From assembly GCF_029714405.1 (NCBI RefSeq), contig NZ_CP121650.1, positions 4,965,001 to 5,029,000 of the forward strand: a stretch of DNA of 64,000 nucleotides. The letters are read 5' to 3'. Positions 27,886 through 36,632 of this stretch are shown in pieces. The DNA comes from Bradyrhizobium sp. CB82 (lineage in GTDB: Bacteria > Pseudomonadota > Alphaproteobacteria > Rhizobiales > Xanthobacteraceae). Every line of letters starts with the position of its first letter. The first letter of the stretch is position 1. Under the pieces are notes generated by a model. It was given only the letters and a program-made list of their open reading frames with translations, had not been told where the DNA came from and did no database searches. Position numbers and translations under genes: made by a program.

Positions 27886-28089
27886 CTAGTGGTGGCGCGC
27901 TCTGTCACCGTTGGCGCCGCCAAACCTATCACCAAACTTATCACTGGCCTCGGCGGTGTCAGACTCCACCAGCTGCTCGGCCTCTTCCCATGCGGCGGCG
28001 CTGGTCAGAAGTCCGGCGAAGACGACCTCGCCGTTGACGGTGACGGCATAGGTGCCGTCGTTGAGGTGGAGGATCTTGACGGTGGTCAT
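27886..28089 (-). CDS. Small hypothetical protein, 67 aa
   Basis: MTTVKILHLNDGTYAVTVNG followed by EVVFAGLLTSAAAWEEAEQL reads as two beta strands and a helix, a natural small fold. The tail is polar and His/Arg-rich. No strong ribosome binding site is seen. Function unknown. Confidence 0.55.
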   Translation of the reverse strand: MTTVKILHLNDGTYAVTVNGEVVFAGLLTSAAAWEEAEQLVESDTAEASDKFGDRFGGANGDRARHH

Positions 28090-28404
28090 GGTGTCAACAG
28101 TTCGGCAACGCGCTCGTTGCCGACGCGTTCCTCACCGGCCGGAACGCGTAACTTGAAGCCCGCCGCCAACCCACAGGCGCGGCGCGCTCGCGCGTACGTC
28201 CTTTGATCTATCTCAATGGCCCCTTTGGTTCTCCGCGAACCCTACGCCCAAGCCCTCATGCTCAGAGGAGGCGCGCCGGATCATCGGAGGGCAGTCCCGT
28301 TTTATACCGCTACACACAGGGGGTGTACGTCACCTTATTGACGATCGTTATGGTTCCTCGGGAGGTATGGGGTATTTATTCGGATGGTCTTGCCGGGTGT
28401 TCAA
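28090..28404. other. Spacer at the left side of the integrative element
   Basis: About 315 bases. No gene is supported and no copy of the tRNA-Lys 3' end is found here, so this is not an obvious left attachment site. Confidence 0.4.
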
Positions 28405-28953
28405 TCATCTCATCCGCGAAATCATCGATTTATCGACACCATAACTGCGCGCAATGTCGGTCATCGATTCACCTGCCGATCGCCGACGCAATGCCTCGGC
28501 GCGCTGATAAGCCGAGAGTTTGAACTTCGGTCCGAACTTCACACCATCGCGCTTGGCACGTTCGCGGCCCGCCCCAGTTCGCTCGCGGATCAGTTCGCGC
28601 TCGAACTCAGCAATCGCAGCCAGCAACGTGGAGAGCAGCCGTCCTTGCGGAGTGCCGGTGTCCCAGAGCGGGTCGCCCAACGATTTGAACGCCGCCCCAG
28701 CCTTGCCGATGCGGTCGATCAGATCGAGTAGCTCGCGGGTGGAACGGCCGAGCCGGTCCAGCTTCGTCACGATCACAACGTCGCCCGGCCGCAGCTTGAC
28801 CATCAGTTTCGCCAGTTGCGGCCGGTCCGCCCGCACGCCGGAAATCTTCTCTTGGTAGACGGTCTTGCACCCAGCGCCCGCCAGTTTGTCCAACTGGTCG
28901 CTCAAGTCCTGACCCTGCGTCGAGACTCGGGCATATCCAATCAGCGTACCCAT
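28405..28953 (-). CDS. Serine recombinase (resolvase/invertase type)
   Basis: 182 residues, complete. MGTLIGYARVSTQGQ holds the catalytic serine S11; KLRPGDVVIVTKLDRLGRS and AEFERELIRERTGAGRERAK are the conserved core and E-helix. The C-terminal helix-turn-helix (TDIARSYGVDKSMISRM) is intact. Length and order are those of Hin/Tn3-type small resolvases. It could resolve element copies or invert a segment; no res sites were identified. It is the last gene in the leftward element order. Confidence 0.88.
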   Translation of the reverse strand: MGTLIGYARVSTQGQDLSDQLDKLAGAGCKTVYQEKISGVRADRPQLAKLMVKLRPGDVVIVTKLDRLGRSTRELLDLIDRIGKAGAAFKSLGDPLWDTGTPQGRLLSTLLAAIAEFERELIRERTGAGRERAKRDGVKFGPKFKLSAYQRAEALRRRSAGESMTDIARSYGVDKSMISRMR

Positions 28954-29071
28954 GATCGCGCTCTATTGTGCAAATAAGATACGCAATATCTAAGTTGTTG
29001 AAATGATTACGTCACGGGTCTGTTGCACAAATTTCAATTTGCGCAATTGATGATATCAATCCCGCCTGTCG

Positions 29072-29347
29072 TCAGGCAGACGCCTTCTGCCGCGCTTCAA
29101 GGGCTCGAAACCCGATTCTGCACAACTGCGCCAGGGCCGCCTCGATAGCCGCGTCGTCGTTGCGTTGGTCTTCCGTGAGTAGCCCGAGCGCCACCCACGC
29201 GGCGATTGTCCGCTCGGCATGGGCAATCTCAATGCTGAGCAGCTTAGTGCCTGCTCGTTGACGTCTGCGATAACGACGCGAATATCGGCGAGCCTGCGCG
29301 CGCTTACGAAGTAGCCGCTCAACTCGCTCTGAGAGCCTGCGCGGCAT
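29072..29347 (-). CDS. Basic helical protein of the element, 91 aa
   Basis: Starts seven bases after the stop of the gene at 29355. The N-terminal half is extremely Arg-rich (MPRRLSERVERLLRKRAQAR, then RYSRRYRRRQRAG) and the C-terminal half is an acidic/hydrophobic helix pair (AAIEAALAQLCRIGFRAL). It could bind DNA or RNA. No family recognised. Confidence 0.55.
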   Translation of the reverse strand: MPRRLSERVERLLRKRAQARRYSRRYRRRQRAGTKLLSIEIAHAERTIAAWVALGLLTEDQRNDDAAIEAALAQLCRIGFRALEARQKASA

Positions 29348-29354
29348 ATTGATA

Positions 29355-29750
29355 TCAGTGCCGCGCGGGAGCGGGACGCCGCAGCCAAGACTGATCCGCT
29401 ACATCAGCCTGCTGTGGCGGCAGGAATAGCCATTGCTTGGGTGGGCGCAGCGACAAACGCCGGCTAATGTTTTTTAGATGATCGGACACGGCTGTATAAC
29501 CTAGCGACCGCAGCACATGCTCAGCATCACGGACGTCCTCACGATAAGGCGCAGCGACCCTGAGCAGCGCGTCGATTACCTCGACCTCATTCCACCCCTC
29601 ACGGCGCGCAACTTCGATGCAGTAGCCGAAAACTTCAGCCTGTGTTCGCAGCGGCGAGAGATCATAGCGGCACTCACGCGGCGGCGTACCGCCTTCGGCA
29701 ACCCGGCGGCGGATTTCGGCAATCTGCTCATCAGTCAGGATCGGCATCAT
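29355..29750 (-). CDS. Hypothetical protein of the element, 131 aa
   Basis: The start overlaps the upstream DUF5681 gene by 20 bases, indicating translational coupling. MMPILTDEQIAEIRRRVAEG and PPRECRYDLSPLRTQAEVFG are its first segments; the C-terminal half is Arg/Pro-rich. No known domain was recognised. The coupling to DUF5681 hints at a joint role. Confidence 0.6.
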   Translation of the reverse strand: MMPILTDEQIAEIRRRVAEGGTPPRECRYDLSPLRTQAEVFGYCIEVARREGWNEVEVIDALLRVAAPYREDVRDAEHVLRSLGYTAVSDHLKNISRRLSLRPPKQWLFLPPQQADVADQSWLRRPAPARH

Positions 29751-30123
29751 CGATCTCCTCAGCCTCGATCACCTTGGCGATGCGGCGGCGCGACGATGGC
29801 GGCTCGTTGCCTAAAAGGTCAAGCGCCTGCCGGAAGGTCGTCACGAACTGGACCGCGTCAACGCCGACGCTCAAATCAACATGTTTTGGTAGAAGCGACG
29901 CAACTATTTTCACGAAGCCTGTTGGGTCCTCCACGGCGCAGGTCTCTAGGGCACGAGCACCGTGCTTTTGCCACGTCGCGCGCAGGTCTTCGAGGAAGGA
30001 TTCTGACATCCTGTTGCGCGAACCTAGCGCCCGACCCTTGGGATTACCGGACTGCCCGGGCTGCCACGGCGGCGCCCGACGCTCCATGAACTTCTTTTTG
30101 CGGTCACCCACGAAATCGGCCAT
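29731..30123 (-). CDS. DUF5681 protein (terminase small-subunit-like)
   Basis: 130 residues. PPWQPGQSGNPKGRALGSRN is the hallmark N-terminal motif of DUF5681, commonly found in prophages and mobile elements next to packaging genes. The middle is helical (SFLEDLRATWQKHGARALET) and the C-terminal third acidic (EAEEIDDADPD). No large terminase subunit is present in this element, so a packaging role on its own is doubtful unless a helper supplies it. Confidence 0.75.
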   Translation of the reverse strand: MADFVGDRKKKFMERRAPPWQPGQSGNPKGRALGSRNRMSESFLEDLRATWQKHGARALETCAVEDPTGFVKIVASLLPKHVDLSVGVDAVQFVTTFRQALDLLGNEPPSSRRRIAKVIEAEEIDDADPD

Positions 30124-30294
30124 CCCGATTCACCGTCAAGGAGGACTGAACAGAGTCTCAATCCTACCATGATTTGCCGAAGTTGAGCGTCAGGCATGAT
30201 GGCTAATATGGTGCAGGCACACTGGCAAGGTGGGTGGGCTCACAACGCGTACAAAGTGTGGGGCAGAGTACCCGGGGCCGGTGTCGCGCACGGA

Positions 30295-30416
30295 CCCCTA
30301 TATGTGAAACACATAGGAGCGCGACGGCGTCGTCGCGCTTCCTATGTATATAGGGGGGAGCACCACGACGCTGGATGCGCGACGGAGCGCGACGTATGCT
30401 CGACGGGAGCGCGACG
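30295..30416. other. Candidate replication origin: long palindrome plus 11-bp iterons
   Basis: An imperfect 62-base palindrome occupies 30295-30356 (outer arms CCCCTATA/TATAGGGG, inner arms around GCGCGACG). The 11-mer GGAGCGCGACG occurs at 30316, 30384 and 30406, with a variant GGATGCGCGACG at 30373 and an inverted near-copy at 30331-30342. The copies at 30373, 30384 and 30406 are spaced by 11 and 22 bases. The block lies directly downstream of the primase-polymerase gene. Confidence 0.55.
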
Positions 30417-30419
30417 CTT

Positions 30420-32375
30420 TTACACTATTATTAGTCTGGAACGCGGATCCGATGGCCTGCCGTAGGTCTCAACGCGAAGCTTTTCGGCCTTGAAGAGCTG
30501 CCGCATGGCCTCCTCAAGCTCTTCCTTTTTGAGCCTGTGCTTTTTTGCTTCATCTTCACGGGCGAAGGCCGTGGGCGCGTAGTTGTTGGCATTTTTCTTA
30601 TCGCAGACGTTTCGCCCCTCTACGAGGAATCGCCGTAGCAAGTCAAGGAACACCACTTGCGCCTTGGCCTCCCGCGCCAGCTTGTCGAGGTTAGAGATCC
30701 CACCTTCGGGCAGGAACAAGCCGCGCTGATAGCGCAGCACGATGCTCTCGCTGCAGGGGCCATATTGATTTTTCTTAAACTCGAATTCGCGCAGATCATT
30801 ATCATCGCGTTGCTCGCCATCGTCGGCTTTGACGCCCTTGAGGTATTGCCGGAAGCGGAAGGCACCGTGCCAGGCGGTCGAACCGGAGATACCCGAGCCC
30901 GAAGCGATGCCCTGCAAGCTGGGGTGGCTCAGCACGGTGACCGATCCGTCCGAGACCATGGCCAGTGCCTGCATATGCATCGCGAAGGCGTACACTTGGA
31001 CGCGGTCGATCTCACTACCGGCAAAGGCGCGTGAGAGCGTATCGATCGAAATGTTCTTGGGCTTGATGTCGCCTGCGGCTTCATAAACCTGGCGATAAAG
31101 GCCGGTCACTTCCACTTTGCCGCCTCTGGTGAGTGCGCAGAGCGTCGCATCCTTACCGAGCAAGGGCAGAATGTGGAGTCCGCCCTCGATCAGCTCGCTG
31201 AACGTCAGACCGTAATGCCCGGCGATGGCCGCGAGCCGGATATGGATTTCGTCGACATCATCCTCGGCGCCGAGATAGAAGGCGGGTCCGGACTCAGGCA
31301 GAGACCCCAACCAGTCCTTGCCGGCAACATGGGCAACGTCTTTCATTAACTCGATGATGCTTTTGCCGGTGCCGCCTTCGCCCGAGAACAAGCCGGCCTG
31401 CTTGAGCGGCACACGGTCCCGGATTGCCCATTTGCGTTCGGGGACGGGTTGATGATCCCAGGTTGACATATCGAGCCATGGCAACGGGAGGGGTGGCGTC
31501 GGGTCGGAACTTGTTCTTTCCTCTGCGTCAATTTTGGCTCTAGCACTCGACACCATTGTCTGGATCTCGTCGAGCCGACGCCACTTGCGGTCCGGATCGA
31601 CATCTTGCAGGTCCCCAACCGCCTGGTGCAGGAAATTGACGACCGCGCCGTCCATCATCTTGGCCCGCAGGAGTGACATTGCGAAAGCGGTCAGCGCGTC
31701 ATGATCGATCAGGTTGCCAAGGTAGTAGCTCCAATTGGCAGGGCCATCATTGTGGTCGTGGTCAAAGCCGTTGCCACCGCTCTGCTGTTGTCGCCGCTTG
31801 CGCGTGAAGCCATGGTCGCGGCAGAGCAAGTCCGCCGCTTGGTCAACGAGTGTTTGCGCTTCCTCTTGATTGATGTAGGGCAGGTCATCGTGTTTTATGG
31901 GCCTTCCCGGCTCGCCGCCGAACCAGGAGTACGGCTTGTGGGTGTCCGGATGGATGCCGAAAGCGACAAACTGCTGACCATCGGCCAAAAATTCGAGTTT
32001 TTGCTCGTTGCCATCTGGCGCGATTAGCGTGATGGCAATCTTCTTGAAAGGCGCACCGGTGCGGAATGGGATCGCGCGCTTGGGGGTAGCGCCGAAGCGG
32101 CACAAGATATAACCGCGTTCCTCAAATCGCTCGCGCGTGAGCGCCTCGACGGCATCGACGCCTTCAGGATTCTTGATGTCGATATCGAAGGTCGGTGTGT
32201 ACTTGGTCAGGATTCCGGTATTGCTTGCCGCCGGATATAGCTGCTGCCAGATGTCGATATCCCCGCGCGAAGCGTAGGGACGATCTGACCACGCACCGAG
32301 CACCGCGCGTTTACCTTCGACCGGCGTGATATCAAAACCGGCTTCCAGAAGATCGATGCGCTCGGGAGTGGTCAT
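30420..32375 (-). CDS. Primase-polymerase/helicase replication protein, 651 aa
   Basis: The N-terminal third is a bifunctional primase-polymerase (prim-pol) domain; TFDIDIKNPEG holds the catalytic acidic pair D64 and D66, and FGATPKRAIPFRTG fits the nucleotide site. The C-terminal half is a RepA/AAA_25-type hexameric helicase ATPase with Walker A SGEGGTGKSI and the FYLGAEDD Walker B-like segment. Such fused proteins start replication of plasmids and integrative elements. It directly precedes a palindrome/iteron block that could be its origin. Confidence 0.85.
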   Translation of the reverse strand: MTTPERIDLLEAGFDITPVEGKRAVLGAWSDRPYASRGDIDIWQQLYPAASNTGILTKYTPTFDIDIKNPEGVDAVEALTRERFEERGYILCRFGATPKRAIPFRTGAPFKKIAITLIAPDGNEQKLEFLADGQQFVAFGIHPDTHKPYSWFGGEPGRPIKHDDLPYINQEEAQTLVDQAADLLCRDHGFTRKRRQQQSGGNGFDHDHNDGPANWSYYLGNLIDHDALTAFAMSLLRAKMMDGAVVNFLHQAVGDLQDVDPDRKWRRLDEIQTMVSSARAKIDAEERTSSDPTPPLPLPWLDMSTWDHQPVPERKWAIRDRVPLKQAGLFSGEGGTGKSIIELMKDVAHVAGKDWLGSLPESGPAFYLGAEDDVDEIHIRLAAIAGHYGLTFSELIEGGLHILPLLGKDATLCALTRGGKVEVTGLYRQVYEAAGDIKPKNISIDTLSRAFAGSEIDRVQVYAFAMHMQALAMVSDGSVTVLSHPSLQGIASGSGISGSTAWHGAFRFRQYLKGVKADDGEQRDDNDLREFEFKKNQYGPCSESIVLRYQRGLFLPEGGISNLDKLAREAKAQVVFLDLLRRFLVEGRNVCDKKNANNYAPTAFAREDEAKKHRLKKEELEEAMRQLFKAEKLRVETYGRPSDPRSRLIIV

Positions 32376-32393
32376 GATCGCCCCAACGACAGG

Positions 32394-33164
32394 CTAGTAT
32401 GGAATCTCGTCGTCCATGTCGTTGCGGTCACTGGCTTTCATCGCCTTCGCCGCCGCTACTTTCTCTGCCGGTGAGATCGGCGGCGAGATGGGCTTTACGA
32501 TCACGCTATCGGTCGGTTTCCCTTGAAAGTCCACCGCTCCGAGCGAGAGTTCGATCACCTTGCCGACCCACTCATCGGAATTCCTGCCATAGGCCCGCAC
32601 GAGGGCTCGGCAGTTGGTCGTGTTTAGGCCGAGGACTTCGCCGGTTGCGAATACAGCTTCCGGCTTGTCGAACTTGCCGTCGCGGATTTGCGCGATCTGC
32701 ATCTGCAGCGGCCCATCGCGCACGTCGTCGACCTTGATGAATTGGCCGCCTGCGTATTTCTTCATGTCCATTCTGTTTCCTTTCGCTTCGTATTGATCTT
32801 TCGTTTGTGTGCCATGCCACGGCTGCAATGCTTGACCTCCCGTGTTGGTGGGTTCCGGTGCGAAAGACGAGCGCAGCACGATGGGCTCAGTCGGGCGGCC
32901 AAAGCGCTGCAGAGTTTCTAAGATGAAGGTGATTGCAGGTGTTGAAAGCCAGCCGCGATGACTACCGCAAGCCGCGCAGACTAGGCTTGCATTGTGCTTT
33001 GCATCGCTGCCAATGACGGCGACGTTGTCGCAGCAGGGACGCTCGCGATCGATCAATCTGTCGAGCTTTATTACAAGCGCGATCAGCGGCAGGGACGATT
33101 GCGCGTCCGCACTTTGCCGACGTTGCTGCTCAGTCGGATGGTCGGATGGCGTGATGTTGCGCAT
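32394..33164 (-). CDS. Element protein: possible in-frame fusion of two small genes
   Basis: A 256-codon frame. The last 125 codons start MDMKKYAGGQFIKVDDVRDG, have AAAGGAAA before the ATG at 32771 and resemble a single-strand-binding-like replication accessory. The first 131 codons contain a possible zinc-binding CC and CAACG pair (RPCCDNVAVIG, LVCAACGSHRGWL) and look like a separate small protein with the RFGxPTEPIVLR end. No stop separates the two. Either a fusion or two genes whose stop was lost. Confidence 0.55.
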   Translation of the reverse strand: MRNITPSDHPTEQQRRQSADAQSSLPLIALVIKLDRLIDRERPCCDNVAVIGSDAKHNASLVCAACGSHRGWLSTPAITFILETLQRFGRPTEPIVLRSSFAPEPTNTGGQALQPWHGTQTKDQYEAKGNRMDMKKYAGGQFIKVDDVRDGPLQMQIAQIRDGKFDKPEAVFATGEVLGLNTTNCRALVRAYGRNSDEWVGKVIELSLGAVDFQGKPTDSVIVKPISPPISPAEKVAAAKAMKASDRNDMDDEIPY

Positions 33165-33271
33165 AGACGTCGTCCTCTTGCGTTTCGGGACGGCGCGCGG
33201 TACGTTATCTCGTGGCTTTCAGGGCCAGCCCTAGCGTATCGTGCACCTGTGCCGTGCACCCGGCTTAACAT

Positions 33272-33353
33272 GGCGGGGGGCGTGGGGATCGAACCCACTC
33301 CAGTCGGCGGCTCCAAACCCGACTAAAGACCGGTGGACCTTTTCCTTCCCCCG
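33272..33353 (-). tRNA. tRNA-like sequence with 3' CCA
   Basis: The minus strand ends GTGGGTTCGATCCCCAC then GCCCCCCGCCA: a perfect T-arm (GTGGG/CCCAC around TTCGATC), acceptor-like strand and encoded CCA. Upstream, AGTCGG/CCGACT can pair with an 11-base loop, which is not a normal anticodon arm, and only five acceptor pairs (GGGGG/CCCCC) form. It is probably a degenerate tRNA or tRNA-derived piece inside the element. Confidence 0.4.
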
Positions 33354-33363
33354 TGGACAAACC

Positions 33364-33391
33364 AAACGCCGCCCTAAGGGGGGCGGCGTTT
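33364..33391. terminator. Strong intrinsic terminator
   Basis: AAACGCCGCCC and GGGCGGCGTTT form an 11-bp stem with a short loop; GTTTTA follows on the plus strand and a T-rich run on the minus strand. It stands at the 3' end of the AlpA-like gene (stop at 33395), so it can end leftward transcription. Confidence 0.8.
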
Positions 33392-33394
33392 GTT

Positions 33395-33592
33395 TTAGGC
33401 AGCATCCGAGGGCTGCTGCTCCAGTGCTTTCAGCCAAGCGCGCACGCTGTCTTCAGCGTAAAAGACCGTGCTGCCAACTTGCGTCCATGGCGGCCCTTTA
33501 TGCTGGTGCCGCCAAACCTGCAGTGCGCGTCTGCTCTTCTTCAGCTGAGCCGCGAGCTCTGGCTCGGTGAGATAATGGGCGAGAATCGACAT
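33395..33592 (-). CDS. AlpA-like helix-turn-helix regulator, first copy
   Basis: 65 residues with a MerR/excisionase-type winged helix: YLTEPELAAQLKKSRRALQV is the DNA-binding helix pair and WTQVGSTVFYAEDSVRAWL the wing and following helix. Such proteins act as excisionase or activator of integrase genes in phage P4 and satellites. It is followed by a strong terminator. Confidence 0.8.
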   Translation of the reverse strand: MSILAHYLTEPELAAQLKKSRRALQVWRHQHKGPPWTQVGSTVFYAEDSVRAWLKALEQQPSDAA

Positions 33593-33681
33593 AGCCGCGT
33601 CCTGTTGTTGTTAGATGCGGCCATCATCGCAGCAATGCGATTTAGTGTTAGGGCCATAACCCCAAAAGAGTTCTTACAGGG

Positions 33682-34401
33682 TTATGCCCCTCCGAGCCGC
33701 CGTGCGGTCCTATGCAAGTACTCGCCTAGAGCTGCCTCTCCTTCTGGTGTTTGCAGGGGATCGCTCGTCGCGCCCTGAGCGACATCGCGCGCGGTTGACA
33801 GAACCGCCTCGACTAGACTGAGCAATGAACCTTCCCGCGCAGCGTCGCCTTTGCCGGTCCGCCCGGTCGCGTGGCGGTAGGCAAGGATCAGACCTTCAGC
33901 CAGCGCCTCGAAGGCTACCATCTTGGTCGGGCCACCCTTATCGCCTTTCTCGTCTTGCTTAAGTGCGTCGGCATGGCGGCGAGCCGCTGCAGCAAGGCCT
34001 TCAATATCAGGAGGACTTCCTGCTAGGTTCACCTCAATCGCTTTGAGTGACGGAAATCTGAATGCAGGGTCGCGATAGAAGGCCGCTGCCGGCAGATCAT
34101 CGAGGGCGGCTTGCAAGCTGCATAGGCGTTTTGCTGTGGCCTGAGCCTCGCGAGCGACCCGCTTCAGCGCCTCGCGCAAGTCGCTACCGCGCCGACGATA
34201 TGGAGTCGCAATCTGCGCACGCATGCACGCGTGTAGCGCCTCGGTCACGTCATCGCGGAATTGTTTGAACCGCGCGTCTTTGCGTGTCAAGCCGATCTTT
34301 TTCGCCCACAGCTCGACGTTCGAGGCGACGGCATCGTCGACAAGCTTGCGCGCCTGGTCGAGAAGCTTGGGCACGGTGTTGGGTGTTGTGGGACTTACCA
34401 T
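33682..34401 (-). CDS. Hypothetical protein of the element, 239 aa
   Basis: Soluble, helical protein: LLDQARKLVDDAVASNVELW, then AREAQATAKRLCSLQAALDD and a central AAAARRHADALKQDEKGDKG segment. A C-terminal helix pair LGEYLHRTARRL ends it. No family was recognised. It belongs to the leftward gene series between the DUF3631 gene and the first AlpA-like gene. Confidence 0.6.
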   Translation of the reverse strand: MVSPTTPNTVPKLLDQARKLVDDAVASNVELWAKKIGLTRKDARFKQFRDDVTEALHACMRAQIATPYRRRGSDLREALKRVAREAQATAKRLCSLQAALDDLPAAAFYRDPAFRFPSLKAIEVNLAGSPPDIEGLAAAARRHADALKQDEKGDKGGPTKMVAFEALAEGLILAYRHATGRTGKGDAAREGSLLSLVEAVLSTARDVAQGATSDPLQTPEGEAALGEYLHRTARRLGGA

Positions 34402-34474
34402 CGCGCGCCTCCGTGGCGCAGAGAGAGGCGCGGCGGCAGCGCGTTCACGGAATACGCGCGTTCGGCTCGTCAGC

Positions 34475-34702
34475 CTAGCCGCCGCACAGGCAATTTAGCG
34501 CACAGCCGGACCAAGGCAGTGAACTACTCGTGACGGATTCGAGCATCGCGTTTGCCTGCTCGATGACGGCAAGTGTCTTGACCTGCGGCCAGTCGCGCCC
34601 CCGGCGTCTCCCGCTTCCGTTACCGATCAGGGTCGCGGCAGTGTCCTTGGCACTGTCGCGCTTGAGAAACTCGTGCGTCTTTATCGCCATTGATCCAATC
34701 AT
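34475..34702 (-). CDS. Small hypothetical protein of the element, 75 aa
   Basis: Starts four bases after the stop of the DUF3631 gene, consistent with a shared transcript. MGSMAIKTHEF-like start, then LKRDSAKDTAATLIGNGSG and VIEQANAMLESV. No domain recognised. An internal start at MAIKTHEF is equally possible. Confidence 0.45.
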   Translation of the reverse strand: MIGSMAIKTHEFLKRDSAKDTAATLIGNGSGRRRGRDWPQVKTLAVIEQANAMLESVTSSSLPWSGCALNCLCGG

Positions 34703-34706
34703 CTAA

Positions 34707-36404
34707 TCATCGTCGCTTCGGACGCTTCAGCGACTTGCTGTTGTTTCGCTTCTTGCCCGGTTTCTTATCGGGTGATTGAATGATTGGATCGTCAGGCAGG
34801 TATCTCGCAAACGCATCCACGAATTGCGTGGCTTCGTAGCCCATACGCCCAAAATCCTTGCGTCCTGTGGGGTGCAGTGGCTTGGGGTGAATATCGAAGG
34901 CATCGAGCAAAAACGCGACCTGCCGCTGCGTAATTTTGCCGCCATGGTTATATTCGGCCCAAATGCTGGTTGGGTCGCAGCGCAGATAGGCCACAATCTC
35001 CTCGGAGGTCACAAACGTCTTGCGACCATCAGCGAAGATTTCCCTGAAAGCTGACAACAGCTGTACGTTGTCTGATGGACGACGCCCAGTATGGGTAAGC
35101 CGTTCCGCCGCCTCGCGTGCCCGCTCGGGCCATGGTCCGCCGGCCAGTTCCGCAATCGCCAGCAGTAGATGCCAGTTCATTGCAGCACGATTATTAAGAC
35201 CGGGCAGCATGGAGGGCTTCGCATCCTTCAACGCCGCCGCGTCGTCAGCAGCCCAGCGGGCAAACTTCCGCCTCGACATGGCGAACTCAACATCATCGAC
35301 TTGATGAAATCTTTCCTTCTTTTCGTCGGCCCGCTTGGGCCGCATCCGCAGCTCGATACAGCGGGTGCGCGTTGCCTGTGGCAGATTGCGCCCGAGTAAA
35401 GCGATGCCCTTCGGCGTGTAGGGGTCAAAATACACCGTCTCCCACACACCATTGATGCACACCTGGCGAGGAATCTTGGCGCCTCGTGTCCAGCCTGCGT
35501 TGATGATGTGCTTCAGGTCGCTGCGACGAACGAACAGGTCATCAGCTTCGTCGATCATAATTGTTGGCTTGACCCGATCGACATGCCGATAGAGGGACGG
35601 CCCAGTGATTTCAACGTTAAGTGAGAAACGCGGCACCGCGCGGCCAATAACAGCGATCAGCGTGCTCTTACCACTGTCAGGCTCGGCGCTGGTCGCCGCC
35701 AGAAGCGGCGAATGGATCGGCACGCCGTGATCGTAACACCAGCAATGCGCCGTCCAGAGCACGGCTGCCGTCAATTGGTGCGGTTGAAGTGCAACATAGC
35801 GGGAAATCTTATCGCAAAACTCTGAGAGCAGCACCGCAACGTCGACGGGCTCCGGCCACGGCTCGGTCTCACTCGGCGCTTCTTCACCGCCTTCGATGCC
35901 AAGGAAATCCTCACACTCTTTGCGCAAAACTGCGACATCTTCGCCGAGCCGTTCCGCGAGCCGTCCCAGCTCCTTCGCTTGTCGGGCAACAGGCAGCCGG
36001 GCGAGGGTCGCGAAGCCCATGATCTTCTCTTTGCTCTTATGGGCGCTTTCTTTCTCCGCGCGGCGCTTTTCCTGCTCCGCCTGCTTCTCGGCCTGCCGCT
36101 TGACGCGCTCGGCTTCCTTCGCAGCCTGTGCCTTCTCTTTTGCGAGTTGTTTCTTCTTCCGTTCTTCCGCTGCCTCGCGCTTGGCCCGCTCGTCGATGAT
36201 CGCCTTGACTGCAGTCTTCAGGATTGCAGAGGTGGTGCCCAGCGCCTCGGCCCGCAGCGGCTGTGACAGTTGAAAAGCGCGGTCCAGCTCGGAGAGACTG
36301 GCGAGACGCTCGGCCTCGACCTGGATGCGGCGCAGCTTTTCCTCGTCGAAGGGCCGAGGGCTCGGAAATTCGATGATGCCGTGCTCGGCCATGTCGTTCT
36401 CCAT
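34707..36404 (-). CDS. DUF3631 ATPase, coiled-coil N-terminus
   Basis: 565 residues. Residues 70-125 are a charged coiled coil (AKREAAEERKKKQLAKEK). The ATPase follows: Walker A AEPDSGKSTL at about 240-249 and Walker B PTIMIDEADD at about 280-289 (D285, E286). DUF3631 domains usually sit at the C-terminus of phage or plasmid replication proteins; here the primase part is on a separate gene. It probably helps start replication of the element or remodel its DNA. It follows the second AlpA-like gene by three bases. Confidence 0.82.
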   Translation of the reverse strand: MENDMAEHGIIEFPSPRPFDEEKLRRIQVEAERLASLSELDRAFQLSQPLRAEALGTTSAILKTAVKAIIDERAKREAAEERKKKQLAKEKAQAAKEAERVKRQAEKQAEQEKRRAEKESAHKSKEKIMGFATLARLPVARQAKELGRLAERLGEDVAVLRKECEDFLGIEGGEEAPSETEPWPEPVDVAVLLSEFCDKISRYVALQPHQLTAAVLWTAHCWCYDHGVPIHSPLLAATSAEPDSGKSTLIAVIGRAVPRFSLNVEITGPSLYRHVDRVKPTIMIDEADDLFVRRSDLKHIINAGWTRGAKIPRQVCINGVWETVYFDPYTPKGIALLGRNLPQATRTRCIELRMRPKRADEKKERFHQVDDVEFAMSRRKFARWAADDAAALKDAKPSMLPGLNNRAAMNWHLLLAIAELAGGPWPERAREAAERLTHTGRRPSDNVQLLSAFREIFADGRKTFVTSEEIVAYLRCDPTSIWAEYNHGGKITQRQVAFLLDAFDIHPKPLHPTGRKDFGRMGYEATQFVDAFARYLPDDPIIQSPDKKPGKKRNNSKSLKRPKRR

Positions 36405-36407
36405 CTT

Positions 36408-36632
36408 TCAGTCCGCCTTTTGCGGGGCCATACGGGCGCGGTCGAACGTTTCGAGATCCCCGGCATCCCAGTAGCGCACTTTGTTGATCCGCATGGGCTG
36501 CGGTAAAATCCCGGCCTCAAGCCATCGGTCAATAGTTCGCGAGGTCACGCCGTAGCGCTCACACAAGGCGCGCGTTGGCAGCTTTCTGACCATGTTTTGG
36601 GATGGGGCTGTGCTCTGCTTATGTCTCGACAT
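36408..36632 (-). CDS. AlpA-like helix-turn-helix regulator, second copy
   Basis: 74 residues: LPTRALCERYGVTSRTIDRW is the helix-turn-helix and LPQPMRINKVRYWDAGDLET the wing and beyond, as in AlpA/excisionase proteins. It heads the leftward DUF3631 series. An inverted repeat (36629-36667) overlaps its start codon and could be its own operator. Confidence 0.82.
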   Translation of the reverse strand: MSRHKQSTAPSQNMVRKLPTRALCERYGVTSRTIDRWLEAGILPQPMRINKVRYWDAGDLETFDRARMAPQKAD

